A stretch of 64,000 nucleotides of DNA from Alphaproteobacteria bacterium UBA3650 (GTDB lineage: Bacteria; Pseudomonadota; Alphaproteobacteria; CAAHEQ01; UBA3637): positions 1 to 64,000 of the forward strand of contig DFKH01000083.1 of the NCBI GenBank assembly GCA_002373815.1, written 5' to 3'. The position numbers were made by a program, and so were the translations under genes. Below, in pieces: positions 25,003-32,703 of this stretch; within the stretch, counting starts at the first letter, position 1; each line of letters starts with the position of its first letter. Below the pieces are notes generated by a model, which was given only the letters and a program-made list of their open reading frames with translations, was not told the origin of the DNA and ran no database searches.

Positions 25003-25970
25003 GATTCGTCCTTATTGGTGTTTGGATCGTCTTTATCTTTATTTTGTGCTTCTTCCGATCCCCAAGCGGGTGTATCACGGAAGCGCTCACCCCACTCATC
25101 AATCACTTTTCGAATTTGTTTATTTGCTTTGTTTGGAACAGAATTATATGCTTCTATTTCAGCCCCCAACATATCTTTTAATTTAAAACAATCCGTTGCC
25201 CGTGTTAGCACCATAAACATGGTCGCATCAAACATTCCCTTTTCTGCAGGGATAATCCGATCATGCAGTTTGTATCGACGCAATTCGGCCTCGATTGAGT
25301 ACGGGCTGCCAATCAAATAGTCCGCTTCTCCATTAAGTAATTTTTTAAAAGCATCTTCCGTTGTTTCCAATGTAATAGACATTTCATCTGTGATGTGTTG
25401 AGAAAATAATGGATAAATATTTTCCGTTCGGCGAATCATTCCTTTCTTTCCTGCCAAACTGTTGTAGCCTCTTACCTCAAATGCACGATCCTTTGGAAAA
25501 TAAACCGTAAAAACATTTGAAAAAATAGCAGGAAAAACCGTCACAGAACCACGCCCAACCGTTGAATTTGGTGTATAAACACCAATCAGCAAATCCAAAT
25601 CTCCCTTTTTTAGGGCATTGATGGCTTCTTGATCTTTCGTATATCCATATATTTGGTAGCGTAATTTTAATTTCTTTGCAATCTCCTCAAACATATCTAT
25701 ACCAAAACCTTTGCTCATCAATGTTGTGCCACTAACCGTTCTAAACCATTCAGCCCATCCAAAGGGACGATTGTTGGATGTACTTGCCACACGAATGGGA
25801 CGCACGTATCCACAATCTGCAATGCGTGTTTGTTCTACCTTCTTTTCTACCACAGGCTCATCAATCAACACACCATTTGCCGATCGACGTGGTTGTTTTG
25901 CCGATGTTACAAACGGCAATACGGACGCTGTGGATATTAATAAAATGCCCATCCAAGTTTTATAATTCAT
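24999..25970 (-). CDS. periplasmic solute-binding protein (SBP_bac_3 type)
   Basis: The 323-residue precursor has a signal peptide (residues 1-23). The fold of family 3 binding proteins follows: GFGIDMFEEIAKKLKLRYQ, LKKGDLDLLIGVYTPN, LNGEADYLIGSPYSI. No permease or ATPase gene is adjacent. Instead its start overlaps the end of a large membrane histidine kinase by 11 bases, which suggests it serves that kinase as a sensor rather than feeding an ABC transporter. The C-terminal tail is acidic and disordered. Confidence 0.8.
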   Translation of the reverse strand: MNYKTWMGILLISTASVLPFVTSAKQPRRSANGVLIDEPVVEKKVEQTRIADCGYVRPIRVASTSNNRPFGWAEWFRTVSGTTLMSKGFGIDMFEEIAKKLKLRYQIYGYTKDQEAINALKKGDLDLLIGVYTPNSTVGRGSVTVFPAIFSNVFTVYFPKDRAFEVRGYNSLAGKKGMIRRTENIYPLFSQHITDEMSITLETTEDAFKKLLNGEADYLIGSPYSIEAELRRYKLHDRIIPAEKGMFDATMFMVLTRATDCFKLKDMLGAEIEAYNSVPNKANKQIRKVIDEWGERFRDTPAWGSEEAQNKDKDDPNTNKDES

Positions 25971-28011
25971 GTTTTACTCCTTTTTGTTGTCTTTTAATTC
26001 TTTTTTTGGGGAAAATTAAAATCATTTTAGTCCCGACACCCAATTTACTTGTCATAGAGACACTGCCTTGATAAGATTCCATCAATTTTTTGACTAAAAC
26101 TAATCCCAATCCAGAACCTTTATGTTCACGTGTCATCACATTTTCAACCTGAACAAATGGTTGAAATAAGGTCTTTATTTTGTCTTTGGGAACACCAATA
26201 CCATTATCAGAAACAACAATTCGCAAATCGTGTAAAGAATTTAATCTGGCTGAAATCTCTATCACACCATTATCCCCTGTAAACTTTACTGCATTAGACA
26301 ATAGGTTTAAAAATATTTGTCGCATTGATCGATCTTCTGCCTGTAAAACAAGATTTTCTGGTACACGAATGACAAATTGTTTCTTATTACCATCTGGATA
26401 TCCTTTGATAACCTCCACAGTTTCATCAATCAGCTTATGCAAATTCACAGGTCCTTCCTCACGACGCTTATGTTTAGATTCAACCGCAGATAAATCTAGA
26501 ACATCATTGATAAGAGATAAAAGGTATTTACCACTTGTGTAAATATAACGATTGTATTCTTTATATCTAGGGTTATCCATTGGACCAAATGTTTCTGTTT
26601 CCATCGCTTCTGAAAAACCTAAAATAGCGTTTAGAGGTGTTCTTAACTCATGGCTGACACTGGCTAAAAATTCGCTTTTTACCTGACTTGCCTCTTCTGC
26701 TTGATTACGGGCCACAATCATATCTTTCACCATGACGTTCATTTCGCGTGCCTGACGCTTTAAAATACGGCGTCCCTTTTCCAATTCTGTGACTTGTGTT
26801 TTTAGTTGTTTTGCATAATCGGCCAGCGCTTGTTTATTTTCACGACGCCATCTGGCTGCCCCAATTGCCTGAAAAACCTCTTGAAATAGCTGATTTAAAT
26901 GCTGTAATAATTTTGGGGAAAAGAAATTACGCTCAGACCCATATAGTGTTATAACACCTTCTAAATGACGATTGATAATGATTGGAAAAGCGCATGTCGA
27001 TTGTGGTGCTTCTTTATTTGTTTCTCTTAAAAAAGAATAATATGGCAGGGGGGCAACATCGGCATAACCCACACATTTTTTTGATTTAACGGCATTTGCA
27101 ATTGCTGATGTTTTCACAACAGGATCATGTAAATCAAATTGGCTTGGGATAGCAGAAAATTTACCATCCGAATAAACTACTTTTGTAATCAACTTCCCTT
27201 CATCCAATTGCAAAATTCCTGCCAATATTAAATTATATGCCACACTCACATTCTTTAGCATTTTTTCCAGTTGCGCCTGTTCTTGTTCTGAATTTTTTAA
27301 GCTTCTGAACAATTTTAACGAACTAAACACCACATCATAATATCTCTCCATCGCACCAATTTGATATTCATATTTGGCATCTTCAACGCTCCATAAAACA
27401 CCTTGTTCAGGATGGTGAGAATTCAAACAAACGGCCGATAATTCCACAGGATTCAACACCCCATCGACTAAAATAAAAATTTTCTTTACATAACTTGTTT
27501 GAACCCGCAAACGATGTACAATACTTGACAATTTTTGTGGCAAATCTATTTTTGGAAATAAAACTTCTAAGTCAGATAAATTTTTAAGTTTCGTTCGAAT
27601 AAGTTGAATCATTTCATTATTGGACCAAATAATACGTCGCCCTTTTGTAATCGCCATAGGAATATGAATTTTTTTCAACGCTGAATAAAATTGTTTTAAA
27701 TTTTTTTCTAATTCTTTTTTTTGTTTTGATAAGCGCCGCCATTTATGTTCAAAAAACAACGCACTTGTCATATCAGAAATTAAATAGCCCAATCGTAAGG
27801 CAATGAACAAAATAAAGGCCAAAAAAGCTGTCACGATTGCTAATAGTACCCATCTTGCCATTATTTGATGCCACAAAAAACTCCACGAAACTGGGCGTGT
27901 AAAAAAAGCACTTGCCCATACATAAAGCAACACGCCCCCTAAAATAATGGCAGAACCAATTAGGCTACCTATTTTTGCAACTTCATGAAAATATCCTTTT
28001 TTTTCTTGCAC
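25960..28011 (-). CDS. membrane sensor histidine kinase with GAF-like domain
   Basis: The 683-residue protein has two membrane segments (about 15-33 and 51-73), a coiled coil, and a PAS-like region (IPMAITKGRRIIWSNNEMI). A GAF-like segment follows at about 240-385. Then come HisKA with SVSHELRTPLNAILGF near 455 and HATPase with DNGIGVP and GSGLGLVLVKKL. It lacks a receiver domain, so a separate response regulator must exist; none is adjacent. It is co-transcribed with the downstream binding protein. Kinases of the PleC/DivJ group in this class share the kinase core; no specific pathway can be named. Confidence 0.85.
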   Translation of the reverse strand: MQEKKGYFHEVAKIGSLIGSAIILGGVLLYVWASAFFTRPVSWSFLWHQIMARWVLLAIVTAFLAFILFIALRLGYLISDMTSALFFEHKWRRLSKQKKELEKNLKQFYSALKKIHIPMAITKGRRIIWSNNEMIQLIRTKLKNLSDLEVLFPKIDLPQKLSSIVHRLRVQTSYVKKIFILVDGVLNPVELSAVCLNSHHPEQGVLWSVEDAKYEYQIGAMERYYDVVFSSLKLFRSLKNSEQEQAQLEKMLKNVSVAYNLILAGILQLDEGKLITKVVYSDGKFSAIPSQFDLHDPVVKTSAIANAVKSKKCVGYADVAPLPYYSFLRETNKEAPQSTCAFPIIINRHLEGVITLYGSERNFFSPKLLQHLNQLFQEVFQAIGAARWRRENKQALADYAKQLKTQVTELEKGRRILKRQAREMNVMVKDMIVARNQAEEASQVKSEFLASVSHELRTPLNAILGFSEAMETETFGPMDNPRYKEYNRYIYTSGKYLLSLINDVLDLSAVESKHKRREEGPVNLHKLIDETVEVIKGYPDGNKKQFVIRVPENLVLQAEDRSMRQIFLNLLSNAVKFTGDNGVIEISARLNSLHDLRIVVSDNGIGVPKDKIKTLFQPFVQVENVMTREHKGSGLGLVLVKKLMESYQGSVSMTSKLGVGTKMILIFPKKRIKRQQKGVKHEL

Positions 28012-28081
28012 ACCAATGCTCCCTTGGTTTTATCCTACTAAAAAAAATCAAGAAATGCACGCAAAAAATGAAAAAAACTAT

Positions 28082-28648
28082 TTAAAACACATAGCGCCAA
28101 CCAATATACACAAAATGGTGCTGTGTCTTAATTGTTCCATTTTGAGTTTTGATCTTTCCGATATCCATATAGCGATATCCCAAATCAATATTGACGGCAT
28201 TGCTGATGTTCCAGGTCACACCACCACCTACATTATATCCCCATCCTTTGCGTTTTTCTTTAAAGCCATTACGAGTCAATGTCTTTCCTTCCTTGATGTG
28301 TGTCATATGGCGACCAATACCAAAATTAGCAAATGGACGAATCGGAGATTTAAAAGGAATATCGTAATATAGCTGCGCGCCAATAGTTTCTGTTTCTTGT
28401 TCATAAAGCTCATATTTTGCTTTTGTTGAAAAAGTATATTCAGCTTCTAAACGAAAATGACGAATACGCATTCCCAAAGACAATCCAAATGGAAACACAA
28501 CATCATCTTTTTTTTCGCCATCACGTTTCATATTGACACGCATAGCGCCAGTCTTTGCACCAATATACAAACCACTGCGTAATGGCTTGGCTGCCAAAAC
28601 TGGGGTTGTCATCAATAAAGCCAATAAAACAAGAATAATTTTCTTCAT
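28082..28648 (-). CDS. outer-membrane beta-barrel protein (OmpA/OmpW-type)
   Basis: Start at 28648, preceded by CGAGGAG. A signal peptide (MKKIILVLLALLMTTPVLA) precedes an eight-strand-like pattern with alternating hydrophobic residues: GLYIGAKTGAMRV, SLGMRIRHFRLEAEYTF, NVGGGVTWNISNAVNIDLGYRYM. It ends in HHFVYIGWRYVF, with the terminal phenylalanine needed for barrel assembly. There is no peptidoglycan-binding domain. It fits porin-like surface antigens of 20 kDa class. Confidence 0.8.
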   Translation of the reverse strand: MKKIILVLLALLMTTPVLAAKPLRSGLYIGAKTGAMRVNMKRDGEKKDDVVFPFGLSLGMRIRHFRLEAEYTFSTKAKYELYEQETETIGAQLYYDIPFKSPIRPFANFGIGRHMTHIKEGKTLTRNGFKEKRKGWGYNVGGGVTWNISNAVNIDLGYRYMDIGKIKTQNGTIKTQHHFVYIGWRYVF

Positions 28649-28700
28649 ATAATCTCCTCGTTCCATCTAAGAATAAACAAAACTTTTTGCGATGTCAATA

Positions 28701-28737
28701 AAAAAAACACCCCAATCGGCGTGGTCGGGATGTTTTT
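28701..28737 (-). terminator. intrinsic terminator after gapR
   Basis: Read on the minus strand: AAACATCCC, a 12-base loop region, then GGGGTGTTTTTTTT. The stem ends directly in a run of eight T. It lies 14 bases after the gapR stop and separates it from the barrel-protein gene. Confidence 0.75.
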
Positions 28738-28750
28738 AGTTTCAGATTGA

Positions 28751-29005
28751 TTACTCGGTCATGCCCAATAGCTTTTTATACTCATCGCGCAAGAATTCTG
28801 TTTCAGCACGATCGGCAGGATCCATTTTACGCAAACGCAAGACTTGGCGCATCACTTTGACATCAAAGCCTGCTCCTTTGGCTTCTGCAAACACTTCGCG
28901 GATATCAGCTGCCAATTCGCTTTTTTCTTGCTCTAAACGTTCAATTCTGTCAATAAACGTATTTAACTTGCCCGCGTCATTAGTGACATTCGTTTCTTCT
29001 GTCAT
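28751..29005 (-). CDS. gapR: nucleoid-associated protein GapR (DUF2312)
   Basis: The 84-residue helical protein contains FIDRIERLEQEKSELAADIREVFAEAKGAGFDVKVMRQVLRLRKMD, the UPF0335/DUF2312 signature. GapR in Caulobacter forms a tetramer around overtwisted DNA and aids replication and topoisomerase action. The family is close to universal in Alphaproteobacteria, which supports the taxonomic call. It follows the DUF1013 gene in the same direction with 19 bases between and has its own terminator. Confidence 0.9.
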   Translation of the reverse strand: MTEETNVTNDAGKLNTFIDRIERLEQEKSELAADIREVFAEAKGAGFDVKVMRQVLRLRKMDPADRAETEFLRDEYKKLLGMTE

Positions 29006-29024
29006 ATTCTCCCCCTTTAGTTTA

Positions 29025-29552
29025 TTATTTTTTAGTTACTTTCACAGCCGTTGCTACCGCTTCATTTAAAGCTGTTTCAGAACACAATCCCAATGTTACA
29101 GGGTTGCGTGCTTGAATGTTATGGTAGTTTTTATGCGTTTTTTCCCGAATAGCCACAATTGTTGGTTTTGTTGTTTTTAACAACTTCACGATCTGTGCAT
29201 CAGACAATTCTGGGTGATTTTTTACCAGCCACAAAATACCCGATGGACGATCCAATCTTTTTGATTGTGATACATAACGAGAACCTTTATTTAACAATTT
29301 ATCAATTTCTGGATGTTCAGATAAGCACAAGCCCATATTGGGATCCGCCTCACAACGTTTAATTTCTTCCCATGTCAATTGCTCATTCGCGATGGGATCC
29401 AAGCCACGAATATTGGAAGCCACATCCCCATCTGCTATTGCTTGCACTTCCAAAAAATGCATGCCACAAAAATCGGCAATTTGTTTAAATGTTAAACTTG
29501 TATTTTCAACCAACCAGACAGCTGTTGCTTTTGGCATTAAAGGTAAAGTCAT
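29025..29552 (-). CDS. DUF1013 family DNA-binding regulator (TrcR-like)
   Basis: The 175-residue product opens MTLPLMPKATAVWLVENTSLTFKQIADFCGMH and repeats a similar segment in the middle (GILWLVKNHPELSDAQIVKLL). Both look like helix-turn-helix units, the hallmark of DUF1013. The family is restricted to Alphaproteobacteria and annotated in databases as a cell-cycle transcription regulator (TrcR); its targets are little known. It sits directly upstream of gapR, so the two may be one transcription unit tied to cell cycle and chromosome state. Confidence 0.8.
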   Translation of the reverse strand: MTLPLMPKATAVWLVENTSLTFKQIADFCGMHFLEVQAIADGDVASNIRGLDPIANEQLTWEEIKRCEADPNMGLCLSEHPEIDKLLNKGSRYVSQSKRLDRPSGILWLVKNHPELSDAQIVKLLKTTKPTIVAIREKTHKNYHNIQARNPVTLGLCSETALNEAVATAVKVTKK

Positions 29553-29629
29553 TTGAAGCGCCTTTCATCAAAATTAAACTGATTTGCAGTATAGCGCTTT
29601 GGACTTCAAAAGTCAAGCAAAAAGATTCT

Positions 29630-29992
29630 TTAAGATTTGAGTATTTTATCTATTGTTGTAAAAAACGATCCAATAGAAATGGGCTTAGAAATGTAATCGT
29701 CACATCCCGCCTCTAATGCCTTATCCGCATCTTGTTTTAAGGCGAAGGCCGATACCGCCACAATTTTGGGCTGTTTTATGGACATTTTCCGTATTTGTTG
29801 TGTAATTTCTAAGCCTGAGACAGAGGGCAATTGAATATCCATCAAAATCAGGTCTGGCTTTTTTTTAGCCACCAAATCTAATGCACTCGGGCCATCTGTT
29901 GCTTCTAAAATCGTATGTTTTCTTGTTGTCAATAAATCCACAAACAAGCGTCTATTTAAATCATTATCTTCCACTACTAATACTGTGCTCAT
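29630..29992 (-). CDS. single-domain response regulator, DivK-like
   Basis: The 120-residue receiver has the acidic pocket VVEDND, the phospho-acceptor in LILMDIQLP (D52), the switch region AVSAFA and the conserved K in YISKPIS. There is no output domain. The EDNDLNRRLF start and DIQLP are typical of DivK, the cell-fate regulator of Alphaproteobacteria that binds DivJ/PleC-type kinases. Its start overlaps the stop of the preceding transglutaminase-like gene by four bases. Orthology to DivK is probable but not proven. Confidence 0.75.
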   Translation of the reverse strand: MSTVLVVEDNDLNRRLFVDLLTTRKHTILEATDGPSALDLVAKKKPDLILMDIQLPSVSGLEITQQIRKMSIKQPKIVAVSAFALKQDADKALEAGCDDYISKPISIGSFFTTIDKILKS

Positions 29993-30810
29993 CTGACATT
30001 TTTCCTTTTCTGTTTTTCATATTCTCGTTGGGCTTGGTACAATTCTCGACCTTTTAATCCTAAAAACTCCTCTTTTGTGAGTTTCTTTTTTTGTAGCTGC
30101 CATCGCTCATCGTTTGGAAAGTGAGTTTTGATCATTTCTTCTTTGTCCGTCAAAAACCACTCATCATTTACAAAACGACCAGAGCGAGGCAATTTGACAT
30201 CTGAATTTTTCTTTTTTCTCTCTTTGATCGTTTTTTTATACTCCTTCGCCTTGGTGGTATCTCCCAAACTATTTGTCCCCTCTCCATCCATCGCCCATGT
30301 TGGATCTACATATTCCCATTCACGATTTATTTGAACAGCATTCCACGCGTGACCTGCCCCATCTTTCATCTCTTTTAAAGTCATTTCATGTCCTGCGTGT
30401 CCGCTAATTACAACAGCTTTCAAGCCTGCCATTTTTGCCATTTTTTCATAAAGTGATGCAATATCTCCACACACGCCAATACGTGTTTCTAAAATGTCAT
30501 TGTTGAGAATAAACAAATTTTTATCTTTTTTCTTAGTCCGATCTAAATCATCATCAATCGCATTTGCTTTAAAATCATCGTAATCAATGTTATGCACAAT
30601 CCATGCCAAAATCACACGAGCCTTCTCTGCATCTGTTTTATATGGTTTTGTTAAATATCGCACTAATTGAGGCAATCCGCTTTTCGTTCGTAACGGTGGG
30701 GCATCATGAGCATACTTATCAATCGCCGCATAATCTACAGCCTCAGCACAAAATGCCCACAAGCACACAATTCCCAAAAGAAATAACTTTTTCATCATAT
30801 TTATGACCAT
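29989..30810 (-). CDS. exported transglutaminase-like protein, copy 2
   Basis: I take the start at 30810 (an ATG at 30798 is also possible); the frame from 30933 adds a non-homologous leader. After a signal peptide (about 25 residues, ending CAEA) comes YAAIDKYAHDAPPLRTKSGLPQLVRYLTKPY. A transglutaminase core follows: GVCGDIASLYEKMAKMAGL (Cys), GHAWNAVQINREWEYVDPTWA (His and Asp). It is a paralogue of the gene at 30843-31676. The fold can act as protease or cross-linking enzyme; the substrate is unknown. It is translationally linked to the DivK-like gene. Confidence 0.75.
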   Translation of the reverse strand: MVINMMKKLFLLGIVCLWAFCAEAVDYAAIDKYAHDAPPLRTKSGLPQLVRYLTKPYKTDAEKARVILAWIVHNIDYDDFKANAIDDDLDRTKKKDKNLFILNNDILETRIGVCGDIASLYEKMAKMAGLKAVVISGHAGHEMTLKEMKDGAGHAWNAVQINREWEYVDPTWAMDGEGTNSLGDTTKAKEYKKTIKERKKKNSDVKLPRSGRFVNDEWFLTDKEEMIKTHFPNDERWQLQKKKLTKEEFLGLKGRELYQAQREYEKQKRKNVR

Positions 30811-30842
30811 AAACCTCTTTATACCAAAAGGCAAGAATAAAA

Positions 30843-31676
30843 TCAAAGTTGGTCCACAAACTGTTTTAAGGACGAATGACAACTTTTTCTTAAAAACTCG
30901 TCGAAAGTGACACGTCGTTTTTGAAGTTGCCAACGCCGTTCAAATGGAAAATGGGTTTGAATTATTTTTTCTTCATCTACCAAAAACCATTCATCTAATA
31001 CTTTCTTTTGAACGCCTTTTATGGTATCAACATTTTGTTTTCGCTTAAGTTGTCTTTCAATTTGTTGAGCTTCCCTCAGGCTATGAGCGTAAATGATACG
31101 CCCTTGCAATGCCCATGTTGGATCTATAAAACGCCAAACACCATTTATTTTGACAGCGGTCCACATATGAGCTTCAGATGTTTCAAAATCTTGTTGCGAA
31201 TCGCAAGCATAACCTTGAATGATTTCCACCTCTAAACCAGCTAATTGACACATATGTTGGTATAATTTTGCAATATCCTTGCATATCCCTTTTCTAGTTT
31301 TTAAGGTTTTTTGCAATGTGTTTTCATCATGTAATTCCTTAAGGTTTCCTCGTTTTAGGACAAGTTGTCCTGTACGTGGATTTGTTTCAACCTCTAAGGA
31401 AATTTCAATATCAGCCGCTTCTTTTCCATCCGCAATCCGCTTTAATCTTTCTTTGTCATAATTGATATTATAAACCAACCATGCCAACAAAACACGTGCT
31501 TTTTCTTCGTCTGTTTGATAGGGCTTAGTCAAATACTTCACTAATTTAGGCAAGCCATTATCTGTACGCAATGGCGGAGCATTTTTTGCATATGTATCGA
31601 CAGCAGCATAATTCGGCTTTGCAAAGCTTGATACCCCCATCAATACTAAACATAAAAATATTAAAACATTCTTCAT
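30843..31676 (-). CDS. exported transglutaminase-like protein, copy 1
   Basis: Start at 31676 gives a signal peptide (MKNVLIFLCLVLMGVSSFA). The mature part has YAAVDTYAKNAPPLRTDNGLPKLVKYLTKPYQ and then the core RKGICKDIAKLYQHMCQLAGLEV (Cys), EAHMWTAVKINGVWRFIDPTWA (His, Asp). It is a tandem duplicate of the next gene, with a longer insertion before the cysteine (LEVETNPRTGQLVLKRGNLK). The pair resembles kyphoscoliosis-peptidase-like bacterial proteins. It is the first gene of the unit that runs into the DivK-like gene. Confidence 0.75.
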   Translation of the reverse strand: MKNVLIFLCLVLMGVSSFAKPNYAAVDTYAKNAPPLRTDNGLPKLVKYLTKPYQTDEEKARVLLAWLVYNINYDKERLKRIADGKEAADIEISLEVETNPRTGQLVLKRGNLKELHDENTLQKTLKTRKGICKDIAKLYQHMCQLAGLEVEIIQGYACDSQQDFETSEAHMWTAVKINGVWRFIDPTWALQGRIIYAHSLREAQQIERQLKRKQNVDTIKGVQKKVLDEWFLVDEEKIIQTHFPFERRWQLQKRRVTFDEFLRKSCHSSLKQFVDQL

Positions 31677-31738
31677 ATGATGTGTATATATCAAAATTAA
31701 ACACAAAACTCAAGTTTTCTTTCCATTTTAAAAATACC

Positions 31739-31767
31739 TTGCTATTTATTTTTTTTCTACCTATAAT
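31739..31767 (+). promoter_or_regulatory. cspA promoter and start of long leader
   Basis: TTGCTA (31739-31744), 17 bases, TATAAT (31762-31767). The coding region starts only at 31899, leaving a leader of about 125 bases. Long structured leaders are typical of cold-shock genes, where they control mRNA stability and translation; GGAG precedes the ATG. Confidence 0.7.
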
Positions 31768-31898
31768 GACCTTGTCTTTGACAAAAGACGACCTATAGGT
31801 TTTTGATAAAAGTTCTCTTTTATTAATAGGCCTTGATGGCGGTACTGTCGAATTTAACAGCCGATGATAAGGCAAATTAATAAAGGAGTATAGACAAT

Positions 31899-32102
31899 AT
31901 GTTGTCAGGAAAAGTTAAATGGTTTAATTACAAAAAAGGTTATGGATTCATTACACCAGATGAAGGTGAAAAGGATGTGTTTGTACATATCACAGCTGTC
32001 CATGAAGCTGGATTGCGTGGTTTGGACGAAGGGCAAGCTATTTCTTATGAATTGAAAGAAGAAAACGGCAAAACCTGTGCCACAAATTTGACCTTAAAAT
32101 AA
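31899..32102 (+). CDS. cold-shock protein (CspA family)
   Basis: The 67-residue protein has both RNA-binding motifs of the cold-shock domain, KGYGFITPD and DVFVHITAV. It starts MLSGKVKWFNYKKGYGFI and ends at normal length. Cold-shock proteins melt RNA secondary structure. Here the second motif is VFVHI and the first KGYGFI, both functional variants. The gene stands alone with its own promoter, leader and terminator. Confidence 0.95.
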   Translation: MLSGKVKWFNYKKGYGFITPDEGEKDVFVHITAVHEAGLRGLDEGQAISYELKEENGKTCATNLTLK

Positions 32103-32122
32103 GGACCAAACTTTTAAAAGTT

Positions 32123-32157
32123 ACCCCGCCTATTTTCAGACGGGGTTTCTTTTTTTA
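32123..32157 (+). terminator. intrinsic terminator of the cold-shock gene
   Basis: ACCCCG (32123-32128) pairs with CGGGGT (32141-32146), followed by TTCTTTTTTT. It is 20 bases after the cspA stop. Its T tract overlaps the stop codon of the tiny opposing gene at 32155-32232. Confidence 0.85.
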
Positions 32158-32232
32158 TTTTTTACTATCTTTTGGTTTGGACGGCTTCTTTGTACCACAA
32201 CCGCAACCGCATCCATCTAAATTCATACGCAT
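32155..32232 (-). CDS. 25-residue Cys-Gly peptide
   Basis: A 25-codon frame reads MRMNLDGCGCGCGTKKPSKP then KDSKK. Support for it being a gene: GAAAGGAG lies just upstream of the ATG, and a good promoter (TTGACA, 17 bases, TATATG) lies at 32268-32296. The three cysteines alternate with glycines, followed by a lysine-rich tail. This resembles small metal-binding or thiol peptides, and could also be a leader peptide, but nothing downstream needs one. Function unknown; it was too short for routine gene calling. Confidence 0.55.
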   Translation of the reverse strand: MRMNLDGCGCGCGTKKPSKPKDSKK

Positions 32233-32267
32233 TTTTACTCCTTTCAGACACCTTTTGTGTCCTTTTT

Positions 32268-32318
32268 CATATAAAAACAGATAAAACTCTTGTCAATCTA
32301 GACTTTTTTTGATATCTT
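32268..32318. promoter_or_regulatory. overlapping divergent promoters
   Basis: Minus: TTGACA (32291-32296), 17 bases, TATATG (32268-32273) toward the Cys-Gly peptide. Plus: TTGTCA (32290-32295), 17 bases, TATCTT (32313-32318) toward the lipoprotein gene at 32326. The two -35 boxes occupy the same bases, so the promoters probably compete. With only seven bases from -10 to ATG, the plus message would be nearly leaderless. Confidence 0.5.
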
Positions 32319-32325
32319 AAAGTTT

Positions 32326-32703
32326 ATGAAGCAAGCGTTGATATTTTCTTTTTTGATTTTAAGTGGGTGCGTTTATCGTAATCCATTAGATAAAGCTGAT
32401 TTTCGCTTTCAAACACTCAATACGCCTCCTTATGTCTTATCAAGTTGGTATCGTATAGATCAAAAAGGCAAACCGCTGACCATCTATGTTGAAAAAGAGC
32501 AAATAGATATGGAACAGCGTACTGCTGCCACAAAGGATACATCTCTCAACGTGGCCTATTTGGGACGTCCTTGTCAATATTTTCAAACGGATATTTGTAG
32601 TGAAAAACAGGATTCTTTAAAGCGCCAAAAGGCCATCCAAAAAGGAATTACGCAGTTACAAAAAAAGGCTGCGACAGATACTGTTATTGTGAAAGGATTT
32701 TAA
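32326..32703 (+). CDS. small lipoprotein of unknown function
   Basis: The 125-residue product has a lipoprotein signal MKQALIFSFLILSGC with the lipobox LSGC at 12-15, so it should be acylated by Lgt (61935) and moved by LolA (15550). The rest is polar, with YLGRPCQYFQTDIC containing two cysteines. I do not recognise a family. It abuts the ELM1-like gene with no spacing, so the two are one unit. Confidence 0.65.
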   Translation: MKQALIFSFLILSGCVYRNPLDKADFRFQTLNTPPYVLSSWYRIDQKGKPLTIYVEKEQIDMEQRTAATKDTSLNVAYLGRPCQYFQTDICSEKQDSLKRQKAIQKGITQLQKKAATDTVIVKGF

